Positions 44,200 through 57,627 of a DNA stretch of 64,000 nucleotides are shown here, in pieces. Origin of the DNA: Isoetes taiwanensis (Eukaryota; Streptophyta; Lycopodiopsida; Isoetales; Isoetaceae); assembly GCA_021234155.1 (NCBI GenBank), contig JAJEKV010000040.1, positions 4,981,229 to 5,045,228 on the forward strand. The letters are read 5' to 3'. Within the stretch, counting starts at the first letter, position 1; every line of letters begins with the position of its first letter. Both the position numbers and the translations under genes were made by a program. A model generated the notes under the pieces. The model saw only the letters and a list, made by a program, of their open reading frames with translations, did no database searches and had not been told where the DNA came from.

Positions 44200-46004
44200 A
44201 GACTCTCCTAGATTCTTAAGATTCTATAGCGATTCCCCTAGATTTTCAAAAACTATCGCAAGATTCCTCTACATTTCTCAAGATTCCATGTATATTCTTC
44301 TAGATTTCCTTAGATTATATGAAAATTCCTCAAGATTCTCTAGGATTCTATTAAGAGTCCTCTAGATTATAAAAGATTATCCCAATATTTCTCTAGATTC
44401 TCCAAGATTCTTTGTAGATTCTCTTACATTTCCTTAGATTCTATAAAGGTTCCCTTTCTAACATTTCCCGAGATTCTCAAAGATTTTAAGAAGATTTTCC
44501 TAGATTTCTCTAGACTCTCAAAGATTCTCCCACGATTCCCAAGATTCTATGTACCTTGTCTTAGATTCTCTAAGATCCTATGAACATTTTCTTAGATTCT
44601 CCAAGATTCCATCAAGATTCCTCTAGATTGTCAAAGATTTTGTGAAGATTCCCTTGGATTTTTGCAAAGATTCTCCCGTGATTTCTATAGATTCCAATAT
44701 TGTCTTGAGATTCTTTTAGATTCTCAAAGATTCCAGGAAGATTTCCCTAGATTCAATTAAACTACCATAGACTACATTAAGATTCCAAGATTCACCCTGC
44801 AAAACACATATAGTGTGCAAGATTCTCTTAGATTCCTAAAATTCTACAGAGATTTTCCTAGATTTTCAAAGATTATCCCAAGATTCTTCTATATTTCTCA
44901 AGATTCTATGTATATTCTCCTAGATTCTCTTAGATCATATGAAAGTCCTAAAGATTCTCCAAGATTCTATCGAGATTCCCCTAGATCATAAAAGATTCCT
45001 CTAAATTCCCCAAGATTTTATGTAGATTCTCCTACATTTCCTTAGATTCTATGAACATTCCCTTAGATTCTCCAAGATTCCTCTAGATTCTCTCAAGTTT
45101 TCCATAGATTCCCCAAGAATCTATGTAGATTCTCATAGACTCTCTAAGATCCTATGAAGATTCCTTAGGCTCTCTAAGATTCCATCAAGATACCCCTAGA
45201 TTCTCAAAGTTCTTATCAGGATTCCTTTAGATTTCTAAAGATTCTCTCAAGATTCACATGATTCCCCAAGATTCTACGTAGATTCTCCTAGATTCTCTAA
45301 GATCCTATCAAGATTTCCCTAGATTCTCAAGTATTCTATGAAGATTCCCTAGATTCCCATATATCCTCTTGAGATTTCCATAGTCCCTAAGATTCTCTTG
45401 AGATTCCCCGAAATTTTCAAACACTATCGTAAGATTCCTATAGATTCCTCAAGAATCTATGTAGATTCTCTTAGCTTCCCTTACATCTTATGAGGACACC
45501 TCTAGATTCTCAAAGATTCTCTCAAGAATCCCATAGATCCCCCAAGATTCTATGTAGATTCTCCTAGATTCTCTAAGATTCTATGAAGATTCCCCTAGAT
45601 TCTTAAAGATCCTTTTGAGATTCCACTAGCTTCCCTAAGGTTCCTTTAGATTCTCTAAGATTCCCTAGATTCTCAAAAATTTTATGAAGATTCCCTTAGA
45701 TTCCTTTAGATTCTCTCAAGATTCCCATAGATTCCCCAAGATCCTATGTAGATTCTCCTAGGTTCTCTAATCCTATGAAGATTCCCCTAGATTCTCTAAG
45801 ATTCCATCAACTCCCCTAGATTCTCAAAGATTTATGAAGATTCCACTGGATTCCTCTAGGTTGGCAAAGATTCTCTTGTGATTCCTATAGATTCTTTAAG
45901 ATTCTATTGAGATTCCTCTAAATTCTCAAAGATACTAGGAAGATTCCTTTAGATTCTCTTAACATACCATAGATTCCATTAAGATTCTAAGATAAGAAGA
46001 TTCT
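44200..46004 (+). repeat. AGATTC satellite, longest uninterrupted block
   Basis: About 1.8 kb of AGATTC-like units. In a clean stretch near 45544, successive AGATTC starts are 11, 10, 10, 11, 10 and 10 bases apart. Block-level repeats of tens of bases are layered on top. Confidence 0.9.
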
Positions 46005-46799
<795 letters not shown>

Positions 46800-48089
46800 A
46801 TTCTCCTAGATTCTCCAAGACTCTAGAAAGGTTTCCCTAGATTCTATGAGATTCCATCAATGTTCGCTTATATTTCCCAAGATCTGCGGATGATTCCTTG
46901 AGGAATTGTACAAATCCGACTAGAAATTAAATTCAAAGTGATGTGATGAAGGTTCTGTAGAGATTCTCCAAGATTTCACCAAGATTCTCTAGATACTCAA
47001 AGATTTTATGAAGATTACCTTAGATTCCTTTAGATTCTTAAAGATTCTCTTGAGATTCCCCTGGATTCCCAAAGATTATCCTAAGATTCCTCAAGATTCC
47101 ATGTAGATTCTTCTGGATTTCCTTAGAGTTTATGAAGATTCCCCTTTAGAACACACCTAGTGTTAAAGATTCCCCTAGATCCCCTTGGATTCCCCCTAAA
47201 TTCCCTAAAATTCCATAAACATCCCCTAGTTCTTAAGGTTCTACAAAGATTCCCCTAAATTTTCAAAGATTATCTGAAGATTTTTTTAGATTCCCATGTA
47301 GATTCCTTCTTTCGCATGTAGATTCTCCTAGATTCCCTTAGATTCTATGAAGATTCCACTAGATTCTCTAAGATTCCATCAAGATTCCCCTAGATTCTCA
47401 AACATTTTTTGAAGATTCTCTTAGATTCCCCTATATTCTTTTAAATCCCATAGATTCCTTAAGATTCTCTTGATATTTCCTTGATTCCAAAGGTTATCTC
47501 AAGATTCCTCTAGATTCCTTTAGATTCTTAAATTTTCTCTTGAGATTCCCTTAGATTCCCAACTATTATCCGAAGATTCCTCTAGATTCTCCAAGATTCC
47601 ATGTAGATTCTTCTAGATTCCCTAAGATTCTATGAAGATTCCCCTGCAGAACAGAGAACACACCTACTGTCAAAGATTCTCCTAGATCCCTTGGAATCTC
47701 CCGCGATTCCTTAAAGTAGTGACTGTCTCCTTGGAATAATAGCAATGGATCAGCTTGTGGCTCAAGACTTCCACTTCTGGGTAGATTCATTTAGATTCCT
47801 CAAGATTCTATGTAGATTCTCCTAGATTTCCTTGAATTCTATGAAGATCCCGTTAGATCTCTAAGAGTCCATCAAGATTTCCCTCGATTCTTAAACCTTT
47901 TTGAAGGTTTTCTTAGATTTCCCTAGATCCTTTTGAGATTCCCATAGATTCCTTAAGATTCTCTTGAGATTCCCTTGATTTTCAAAGATTATCCCAAGAT
48001 TATCCCAGGATTCCTCTATATTCCCCGAGTTTCTACATAGATTCTCTCAGATTCCCTTAGATTCTATGAATATTCCCCTAGATTATCCA
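46800..48089 (+). repeat. AGATTC satellite block
   Basis: AGATTC units with the same variant order as 38890-39261 at its start and as 58095-58450 at its end (GTTAGATCTCTAAG and TTCTTAAACCTTTTTGAAGG). This shows long-segment duplication. Confidence 0.88.
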
Positions 48090-48649
48090 ACATTGCACGG
48101 AATGATGCCAAACCACAACTCATTGGAAAGCATTTGATGAGAGGAATCCAAAGGCGTGGGTCTCACTTTGATCCGAGGCCTCCATCGCAAGATAAAGTCA
48201 TTTGAAGGCGATGCAAAAAAGGAAGCTTCTAAGAAAGCTTCATAATTAATGAGTTGCCACCTCACTATCTTTTCATTAAATAAGGATGACACCTCACCTC
48301 CTTTAATATAAAAAATTCTAATTTAATAAGAAAATGAATGGCTAGGATTTCTCCTTCCCTTTTTTTATCTAACGGTTAACATTGGTTGCACCAAATCCAC
48401 TTTTGAGGAAGCTTCCTTGCACCTTCCTTATAAAAATCAAGGGCCACGATTTCGCCTCCCCTTTTGATCCGATGGTCCAGGGATGTGTTGCATGCTCTCA
48501 TGCATGGCCATGCATGCCCCATGCATGACTCATCCATAATCCAATGGCTCACATTGTGCCACTCAATCAATGCCCCCAATCCGACGGTAAAACATCGTTT
48601 TCAAGGCACACATGGAATAATTTTATACATACAAGAAATTTATCGCGGC
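48090..48649 (+). repeat. Composite-repeat spacer, class A
   Basis: Class A copy close to 38331-38889 and 58450-59100, with RY motifs near 48500-48530. Its end, with AAGGCACACATGGAATAATT, is followed by a foreign island rather than by satellite. Confidence 0.85.
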
Positions 48650-49478
48650 GGCCAAGGCCGCTGCGAACATTTCTCTTTTTCAAATTGTTATGAAGAAGGC
48701 CGAAGTCCAAGGTACATTCCCAAGTTTCTTTGAGTTTTTTAGATTCCCTCTAACTCGTATTTTTTGAGTTATTGAGATTCCCTCTAACTCGTATTAAATG
48801 CGATATGGTTATTTATCCTCTGAAATTTCTCCTATGCATCATCAATTCATGCAAGAATAGTTGTACCCAATGTCAATAATAAAGTATAGAAGTTATGTTA
48901 ATGTTTAATGATTATTGTTGATTGTGTATGTTTGCATTCCTAAAGTATGATTTTTGAATGTGATAGTAGTATCATAAAAGAGCGAAATAATTTTCAAATG
49001 GCATGGTGGTAGGTAACTAAATACTTCAAATGACAAACGCCTTTTCAATTAGCATGCCCCACGCTATGCTCCAACCAAACTAGCTTTGGCATTATAATCC
49101 AAACGACGAATGAAGAATGTGCTAACAAATGAGAGGATCCACATGGACATCACAAGCCTAGGTTGGTCTTTCCATAGTCTCCTCAAAAATTTTGGCGTTG
49201 AATCTGTCACAGTTCTAATTGTGCAATAGTTGCTCTTTGGAAGGAATTGTTTTCCTAGAAAACGAGGACGACCACACAAACAAAGATCAAAATCTATAAC
49301 GAAAACAAAGTCTTCTTGAGTTTTAAACAAAACAACCCTAAAGAGAGTCATGATGTTTCGACAAATTTCAACCATGGCAAATTTGATTTAAGCAGCATTT
49401 TTGAATGGTTAGCAGACAGCAAGGCAATTGCCTATGTTTCTTATTGGGAACTCGCATACCTTTCATTGAGAGACTTCT
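48650..49478. other. Left part of the gene-derived island
   Basis: This AT-rich DNA includes two tandem copies of GATTCCCTCTAACTCGTATT (48743 and 48777). It may contain 3' flanking sequence of the TIM23 relic that starts at 49479. No further gene was recognised. Confidence 0.45.
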
Positions 49479-50476
49479 TCAAATGGGTAAATATCTTTTA
49501 CATGCTTGCTTGCCAGCAATACCACCAGCTTGTTGGTTTTCTGGATGGAGAAGGGATTGGCTCAGGGCAAGGTTTTTAATTTGTGGCCAGGCGAAGGGAC
49601 TTCTTCTGCTTTGATTCACAGACGTGGTCAGGTAAACTGGATTAAGAATCTTGGAATTCAAGTTTCGGGAGGCCTTGGATTTCACTTTCTGATGAAGAGT
49701 TATGTGGACTGCTAGTTCTTGAATCTTTGCCCGTATGGAACCATGATGACCTAGAGGTTTCTCCAACAATGCACCATCTTTTGGATCATCTTCTAGGGCT
49801 GGGCTGAGGTCTAGTTGGATTTTAATGGATTTAGAAGCATGGGGAGCTAGGAGCTCTGCTACCTCTACAATGGGAATGCTTTCTCTTCAGACATAAGGTT
49901 TGGGCAATTACTTGTTTATATGTCCTTCTTTTCTATTCAGGTTCTGGTCCAATTTATCTTACTAGTCTGTAAAGGATACTGGGAATTATTACTTGTGCTT
50001 AATCCAAATCTGGCCAGTAAGGGTAACAGAAGCTGTTGCAGTTGAGCAAGTAAGTGGATTAGTGGTGGAAATTTATGGAGAAGGTCCTATAGTATTTGGT
50101 TCAGCAGAAGAAGGTTTTCCCTATAGTAAGTTGATCCAAAGAAGATGTTGAACAACTCCACGATGAGTACTCTACTTTTTTCATTTACTGTATATTCTGA
50201 GAACAGTTTCTTATCTTTTTCCCTGAATCTTCAGGGTTTTTTTGTGCTGTAAAGTTATATCATATGAATACATAAACTGCCTTGTCTTCAAAAAAAAAAA
50301 AAAAAAACACAATACCACCAGTGACAATTCCCCAAGAGCCCAAAGAATCGGCTGCGATCAGAGGGCCGCCAGGCTGACCTTATAGAATGCACCAGTTCCA
50401 AGCCCTGCCATTACAGGATTCAAGACATCATCTATACCCCTTAGATTATATGCTCCACTTTCCGTTGTAGAAAACT
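49479..50476 (-). pseudogene. TIM23-like mitochondrial import channel pseudogene, split by a retroposon
   Basis: These are minus-strand remains of a Tim17/Tim22/Tim23-family protein, the pore of the mitochondrial inner-membrane import complex. From about 50476 it reads ESGAYNLRGIDDVLNPVMAG, then GLGTGAFYK. A frameshift with stop follows near 50370, then AADSLGSWGIVTGG. The reading resumes across the inserted retroposon (49529-50307) as GIAGKQACKRYLPI and a stop at 49479. Plant TIM23 proteins end in the same G-K-Q-x-x-K-R-Y-x-P-I pattern. Only the C-terminal half is present. The frameshift and the insertion make it non-functional. Confidence 0.75.
49529..50307 (+). mobile_element. Poly(A)-tailed retroposon with 12-base target-site duplication
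   Basis: A 779-base insert ends in 18 A residues (50290-50307). The direct repeat CAATACCACCAG flanks it at 49517-49528 and 50310-50321. Removing the insert restores continuous TIM23-like reading, which confirms the borders. Poly(A) plus target duplication of this length is the signature of LINE-machinery retroposition. The body has no long frame and was not recognised; it could be a 5'-truncated LINE tail or a processed transcript. Confidence 0.82.
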
Positions 50477-50652
50477 TCGCTTATGAGCTCCGTTTGGAGG
50501 GGAAAATGAAATCATTTTGCATAATCTGTGACCATGCTTCTCAGTCTTGGGTACCGAATCTGGCAACAGATTTAAGAGCTCCATATGGTGTTCCCTCCTT
50601 TTTTTGTTTTTTTCCTTCTAAAGGGTCTTCCTTGTTCTTATTTTAATAGCCC

Positions 50653-52015
50653 ATGTTGGTTTTGGCAGATGCCAAAGAGCAGAGTTCTAATGGCATTGTT
50701 AGCCGGTTGCCTGGATTGCTGCCTTTGGGTCCTTTTGACATACCAAGATTTGTGCGCCCTATTATGGCTAATGCCCAAGAATGTTTTAAAAAAGCGCCTG
50801 GGGCACCTGCTGCATGGAAATTTGTTAACAGCTTCCAAGAACTAGAGCAAGATGCATTTCAACCTTCCAACCTTCTAGCAGTAGGTCCACTGCTTCAAGT
50901 TGGAGATGGTGCAACAATGTTGAAACTTAATTCTGACAACTTGAAGGAAGATTTTTCATGCCTTGAATGGCTAGATAAACAGGCGTTGAATCCTCTGTTC
51001 TTTATGTCTCGTTTGGAAGCATGGCTACCATGTCTGTTCTTTAAGTTGATAAATTAATCCAGGCATTTAAAGCTTCAAACCAAACATTTTTATGGGCTTT
51101 GAGACCAGATTTTGTCTCAGATACTCCAGATTTCTATGTGCAAAACTTGAAACAGAGTATTGGAGATCAGGGGATGATCACATCTTGGGCTCCCCAGCAA
51201 AAAATCCTTGGACATGAAGCAGTAGAAGGATTTCTAACTCATGGCAAGAACATAGTCCTCCAAAGATTGCCAGAGCTCTTATAAAGCTCCATCAAAATTA
51301 CCACCTTCCCTGCTTACAGACGGAATCTTTTCAATACCGACATCCAGGTTAAAGTTTTCAAATTTTATTCCAGTGGGTCCGTTGCTTAAGTCAAACGAGG
51401 AACATGATCTGCCATTGATTTCAGAATGGGAAGTAGATCGAACATGTTTAAAATGGTTAGATAAACAATTGCAGTCTTCGGTTCTCTACATTTCTTTTGG
51501 TAGTATGGCAAATTTGGAACCGGAACAGGTTTTGCAACTTGCTTACGGGTTAGAATCAAGCAAATAGCCATTTTTATGGGCTTTTAGTCTGGTCGAAGGA
51601 TCTTCTAAAGGCCTGTTAGATGAATTTATGAGCAGGATCAAAGGCAGAGTGGCTTGTGATAGACTGACAAAAGCCCCAAATTGGAATCCTCCGTTCTCAC
51701 GCCGGAGCTGAGCCTTCTTCACGGTTTTGCCCCTTTAGCGAGGCGTTGTGTTCGTTGCCCTGCTTCCGGCATACATATTCTCTGGCCGATCTTCTGCTAT
51801 ATATCGATTTGGACAGGTTTAATTGTTCTGCATGATTCCGGGGTCTTTTGCATGATTCCGAGCCGGACAGCCCAAAAATTGCAGATTTGTTATTGATATT
51901 GTGACAATGATATTGTAGAGGGCGCAGAGATTGCAGAAAAAATAAGAAAGCTAATGGTTGATGAGGAGGGCTTGCAAATGAAAAGACGAGTTCAGCAGCT
52001 TACAGACATGATCTG
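50653..52015 (+). pseudogene. Chimeric family-1 UDP-glycosyltransferase pseudogene
   Basis: Fragments of one or two plant UGTs, enzymes that transfer sugars to small molecules in the cytosol. The first piece (50653-51265) reads AAWKFVNSFQELEQDAF, LAVGPLL and CLEWLDKQ. After a frameshift come SSVLYVSFGSMATMS and a stop, then NQTFLWALRPDFVSD and a PSPG-box start ITSWAPQQKILGHEAVEGF with LTHGKN. The second piece (51373-51660) goes back to VGPLLKSNEE, CLKWLDKQLQSSVLYISFGS and LAYGLESSK with a stop. An unrelated stretch follows. At 51900-52015 the C-terminal end reads DIVEGAEIAEKIRKLMVDEE. The N-terminal acceptor domain is missing and the middle is duplicated, as from unequal exchange between tandem genes. 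Confidence 0.8.
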
Positions 52016-52439
52016 ATCTGATCTGATTGCCATTGATTGTAATCTTCCCTGCTTACAGACAGAAGGCATGGCGGATTGTTTCAATCTTTTTCCTCAGCAA
52101 CAGCGGCGCACCTGGAATGCCAGAGACTCCATTTTCGTTCGGGAAGTTTAACTTCAGCTCTTGCTTTCTGTTTGCAACCATAGCCACAGCACAACACGCT
52201 TGGTCCTTGCCAGACGTCGAACCGACGGTACTCATCGCAAATCGTGGCAAAGCGCAGAGGAAACGTACTAAAAAACGTGGCAGCAAAAAGTAAGCCTAAA
52301 TTGCGGCGCAGAAAAAATCGAGTGAACCACGAACAAAAATGAAAAATTTGAGAATGATTTATATATGTTTAGATATACAAGTTTTTGTACTATGAGCGGT
52401 TGCACTATGAGAGACTCTACAAATCCAACTAGAAGCCAA
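52016..52439. other. Right edge of the gene-derived island and entry to satellite
   Basis: CTTCCCTGCTTACAGAC here (52045) also occurs at 51306, so part is a local duplication. From about 52370 the composite-repeat junction returns, with CTATGAGCGGTTGCACTATG, leading into satellite. Confidence 0.55.
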
Positions 52440-54559
52440 GTGCAGAGCTATTCAATGAAGATTCTACTAGATCTTGAGATTCCCTTAGATTTCCAAAAAT
52501 TATCTCAAGATTCCTCTAGATTGCCCAAGATGCCAACTAGATTCTCCTAGATTCCATTAGATTCTATGAAGATTCCCCTGCAAGCACACTTAGTGTCAAA
52601 GATTCTCCTAGATCCTCTTGGATTTTCTCCTAGATTTCCTAAGATTGCACAAAGATTCCCGTAGATTCTTAAGATTCTATAAAGATTCCCCTAAATTTTC
52701 CAGGAATTATCCCAAGATGCCTCTAGATTCCCCAAGATTCTATGTAAATTCATTCAAAATTTCAAGGATTCATTCAAATTTTGTAAAGATTCCCATATAT
52801 TCTCAAAAATTTTATGAAGATTCCTTTGGATTCCCCGAAATTCTCAAAGTTTTTCATGAGATTCCCATAGATTCCCCTAGATTTCAAAAGGTTGTTTCAA
52901 GATTCACCTAGATTCCCCACGATTCTATGTAGATACTCTTCGATTTCCTTAGATTCTATGAAGATTCCTTTAGGTTCTCCAAAATTTCATCAAGATTCCC
53001 CTCGATTATTAAAGATTTTATGAAGATTCCTTTAGATCCTATGAAGTTCCTTTAGGTTCTTCAAGATTCCATCAAGATTCTCCTGGATTTCCAAAGATTC
53101 TCTAAAGATTCACATAAATTCCCCAAGATTCTATGTAGATTCTCATAGAGTCTCTAAAATCCTAAGAAGATTCCCGTAGATGCTCAAATATTCTATGAAG
53201 ATTCCCTTCGATTCCCTTAGATCCTCGAGATTCCCCTAGATTCCTAAAGATTGCCCCAAGATTCACCTAGATTCTCCACAATTCTATGTAGATTCTCTTG
53301 GATACCCTTAGATTCTATGAAGATTCCTCTAGGTTCTCAAAGATCTTATTAAGATCTCCTTAGATTCTTAAGGATTTTATGAAGATTCCTGTAGAGATTC
53401 CTGTAGATTCTCTTAGATCCTATGAAGATTCCCTTGATTTCTTCAAGATTCCCCAAAATTCTATGTAAATTCATTAAAATTTTCAAGGATTCATTTAAAT
53501 GTTGTAAAGATTCCCGTATATTCTCAAAGATTTTATGAAGATTCCTTTGGCTTCCCCAAGATTCTCAAAGATTTTCATGAGATTCCCATAGATTCCCCTA
53601 GATTTCAAAAGGTTGTTTCAAGATCCACCTAGATTCCCCACGATTCTATGTAGATACTCTTCGATTCCCTTAGATTCTATAAAGATTCCTTTTGGTTCTC
53701 CAAAATTTCATCACGATTCCCCTCGATTATTAAAGATTTTATGAAGATTCCTTTAGATCCTATGAAGTCCCTTTAGGCTCTCCAAGATTCCATCAAGATT
53801 CTCCTAGATTCCCAAAGATTCTCTAAAGATTTATATGAACTCCCCAAGATTCTATGTAGATTCTCATAGACTCTCTAAGATCCTAAGAAGATTCCCGTAG
53901 ATGCTCAAATATTCTATGAAGATTTCCTTCGATTCCCTTAGATCATCTCGAGATTCCCCTAGATTCCTAAAGATTGCCCCAAGATTCACTCAGATTCTCC
54001 ATGATTCTATGTAGATTCTCTTGGATACCCTTAGATTCTATGAAGATTCCTCTACGTTCTCGAAGATTTCATTAAGATCTCCTTAGATTCTTAAGGATTT
54101 TATGAAGATTCCTATAGATTCCCTTAGATCCTATGAAGATTCCCTTGATTTTTTAAGATTCCATCAAGATTCATCTAGAATCTAAAAGATTCCATCAACA
54201 TTCCCATAGATTCTCGAATATTCTATGTAGATTCCTTAAGATCCTATCAAGGTTCCCTTGATTCTCAAATATTCTATGAAGATTCCCTAGGTTTCCATAA
54301 ATTCTCTTGAGATTCCCATAGATACTCAAAGATTGTCCCAAGATTCACCTAGTTCCCCACAATTCTATGTACATTCTCCTAGATTCTCTAAGATCCTCCG
54401 AAGATTCCTCTAGATTCCCCAAGATCCTCTGGAGATTTCCCTAGATTCCTTGAGGTTCTATTGAGATTCTTACAGATTCCTAAAGATCCCATGAAGATTC
54501 CCCTAGATTCCCTTAAATTACATAGATTTCATAAAATCCTAAGATTCTAAGAAATTTTT
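52440..54559 (+). repeat. AGATTC satellite with a 720-base tandem duplication
   Basis: AGATTC units throughout. The segment from about 52747 returns at about 53467 with the same order of rare variants, including TTTCAAAAGGTTGTTTCAAG and TGAAGATTCCTTTAGATCC. A unit of about 720 bases is thus tandemly doubled. Confidence 0.88.
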
Positions 54560-55199
54560 AGAATACGATCAAGTTAGCTCCAACTGCGACGGAACGATGC
54601 CAAAGCACCACTCATTTAAAAGCTCTCGACGAAAGAAATCCAATGGTGTAGGTCTCACCTTCATTCGACCCCTCTACTGCAAGTTTTTGGTCTTTGAAGC
54701 TGATTATAAAAAAGAAGCTTCCTAGAAAGTCTACTCATCTAATGCTAGTGCCTCATTACCTTTTTATTAAGTGAGGGTGCCACCTCACCTCTTTTAATAA
54801 AGAAATTGCAATTTAATAAAAAAATTAATGGTTAGGATTTCTCCTCCCCCTTTTGATCCAACGGTTAAGATTGACTGCACCAAAAAACACCTTTTAAGGT
54901 ACCTTCCTTGCACCTTCTTTTTAAAAAATCAAGGGCCAAGATTTCACACGTGCCCGATCGACGGTTCATGGATGGGGTGCATAGCCCATGCATGACCCAT
55001 GCATGCACCCCATCAAATCCAAGGGCCATTGTCACGCCACCTCAGAAAATGGACGGCCGAGATGATTCTCTATCCACACTCACCCCCCCATAGGACCCAT
55101 AAAGTAATTGTATATATATAGTAGATAGTAGATAGATAGATATATATAATATACAAGTGGTTGTACTATGAGGGAGTGTACAAATTTTGAGCCATCCAG
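54560..55199 (+). repeat. Composite-repeat spacer, class B
   Basis: It starts at AAGTTAGCTCCAACTGCGAC, with GATCCAACGGTTAAGATTG and CATGCATG motifs near 54990, then a short TATAGTAGATAGATA run. It ends with TTGTACTATGAGGGAGTG before satellite. Confidence 0.85.
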
Positions 55200-55964
55200 T
55201 GAAGATTCTATAAAGATTCTCTTAGATTCTTCAAGGCTTAGAAAAAATTTCCCTAGATTCTCAAATATTTCACGAAGATTCCCTTAGATTCCTCTACATT
55301 CTCTTGAGATTCTCATAGATTCTTTAAGATTCTCTTGAGTTTCCCCTAGATTCTCAAAGATTAACCCAAATTTCCTCTAGATTCTCCAAGATTCTATGTA
55401 GATTCTCCTAAATTCTCATAGATTCTATGAAGATTCCCCTGCAAAACACATCCAATGTGAAAAATTCCACAAAGATTCTTCTAGATTCTTAATATTCTAC
55501 AAAGATTCCTCTAGATTCTCTAAGATTATATATAGATTTTATGTAGATCCCTTAGATTCCTTTAGATATTATGTATATTCCCCTAGATTCCATTAGATAT
55601 AAGTACATTCCCCTAGATTCTCCACGATTCCATTAAAGATCACGTAGATTCTCAAAGACTTTATGAAGATGCGCCTAGATTCTGCTAGATTTCCTAAGAT
55701 TCTCTTAAGATTCCCATAGATTCCCTAATCCTGTTGAGATTCCTCTAGACCCCCCAAGTTTCTATGTAGATTCTCCCAGATCCCCTTAAAATTCTATGAA
55801 GATTCCCCTAGATTCTTCAAGTTTTTATCAAGATTTCCCTAGATTCTCAAAGGTTTTATAAAGATTCACTTAGATTCTTAAAGATTCTCTTGTGATTCCC
55901 ATAGATTCCTCAAGATTCTATTGAGATTCCTTTACATTCTTTAAGATCCTATGAAGATTCCCCT
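55200..55964 (+). repeat. AGATTC satellite block, intact counterpart of 42125-43604
   Basis: Nearly the same as 42125-42315 joined to 42991-43604, but without the 657-base insertion. Confidence 0.88.
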
Positions 55965-56459
55965 AGGCCCCACCTTCATCCGACCCCTTTGTTGCAAGTA
56001 GGATGCCACCTCAACTCCTTTAATAAATAAATTGCAACTTAATAAAAAATTTAATGGCCAGGATTTCTCCTCCCCCTTTTGATCCAAGGGCCGAGATTGG
56101 CCACACCAAAAAGCACCTTTAGGTACCTTCCTTGCACCTTCCCTAAAAAAATCAAGGGCTATGATTTTGCTTCCCCCCCTTCATCCGACGGTCTAGAGGC
56201 ATAGTGCATGCCCCATGCATGACCCCATGTAGATCCTAAGGCCATAGCTGTGCCACCTCATTGGCCCCCAAATAGACGGCCTAGATTGATTTGAATATGT
56301 AAACAATCCATGGGTACATCGTTTCCCATGGACACATAGAATAATTATAAACCTTGTGTGTTGCTAGGTTCTTGAAGGGTTTACATTTTTGAGGTCGATT
56401 TTTGATCGTTTGCAATGGGGACATGTAGGATTCGACTAGAAGCAAAATGCAGTGCCATC
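55965..56459 (+). repeat. Composite-repeat spacer, class B, shortened
   Basis: Class B copy joined directly to satellite at CCCCTAGGCCCCACCTTCAT. It lacks the first part of the spacer and a piece after TTGCAAGTAGGATGCCACC. The rest matches 43700-44090. Confidence 0.82.
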
Positions 56460-57627
56460 CAACAAAGATTCTATTAAGATTCTCTAGATTCTCTAAAGAT
56501 TCTCCTAGATTTCCCTAGATTCTATGAGATTCCATCAATGTTCGCTTATATTCCCCAAGATCCATTGCTGATTCTTGGAGGGATTGTACAAATTCGACTA
56601 GAAGTCAAACTTAAAGTCATGTAATGGAGATTCTATAAAGATTCTCCAAAATCCCATCAAGATTCTCTACATACTCAAAGAGTTTATGAAGATTCCCTAA
56701 GATTTCTTTAGATTCTTAAGGATTCTTTTGAGATTCCCCTAGATTGCCAAAGATTATCCTAAGATTCCTCTAGATTCCCCAAGATTTCATGGAGATTCTT
56801 CTAGATTCCCTTAGATTCTCTGCAGATTCCCCTATAGAACATACCTAGAGTCAAAGATTTCCCTAGATCCCTTTGGATTCCCCCTAGATTCCCTAAGATT
56901 CCACAAAGATCCTTAGATTCATAAGGTTTTTACAAAGATTTTCCTAGATTTTCAAAGAGTACTTAAAGATTCTTTTAGATTCCACAAGATTCTATGTAGA
57001 TTCTTCTAGATTCCCTTGGATTCTATGAAGATTCCACTAGATTCTCTAAGATTCCATCAAGATTCTGCTAGATTCTCAAATAGTTTTTGAAGATTCTCTT
57101 AGATTCCTCTATATTCTTTTGATATTCCTATAGATTCCTTAAGATCCTCTTTATATTTCCTCGATTTCCAAAGCTTATCCCAAGATTCTTTTAGATTCCC
57201 TTAGATTCCTTTAGATTCATGAAGATTCTCTTGAGATTCTCTCGATTCCCTAAGATTCCACTAAGATCCCCCTAGATTCTTAAGGTTCCATATAAAGACT
57301 CCCCTAGATTTTTAAATATTATTTGAAGATCTGTTTAGATTCCTCAAGATTCTATGTAGATTCTCTTAGATTCCCTTAAATTATATGAAGATTCCCCTAG
57401 ATTCTCAAAGATTCCATCAAGATTTCCCTAGATTCTTAAGCAGTTTTTGAAGATTCTCTTAGATTCCCCTAGATTCTTTTGAGATTCCCATAGATTCCTT
57501 AAGATTCTCTTGAGATTCCCTTTATTCCCAAATATTATCCCAAGATTCCTCTAAGTTCCCCAAGTTTCTACATAGGTTCTTTTAGATTCCCTTAGGTTCT
57601 ATGAAGATTCCCTTAGATTATCCGAGG
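56460..57627 (+). repeat. AGATTC satellite block
   Basis: AGATTC units at the usual spacing. The ATGTTCGCTTATATTCCCC and AGAACATACCTAG landmarks are shared with 38890 and 46800 blocks. Confidence 0.88.

Noticed and set aside
52618-52911. 97-codon frame reading D-S-P-R-F-like repeats
   Set aside because: The AGATTC satellite gives such peptides in any frame lacking stops. No start context or conservation between blocks is seen.
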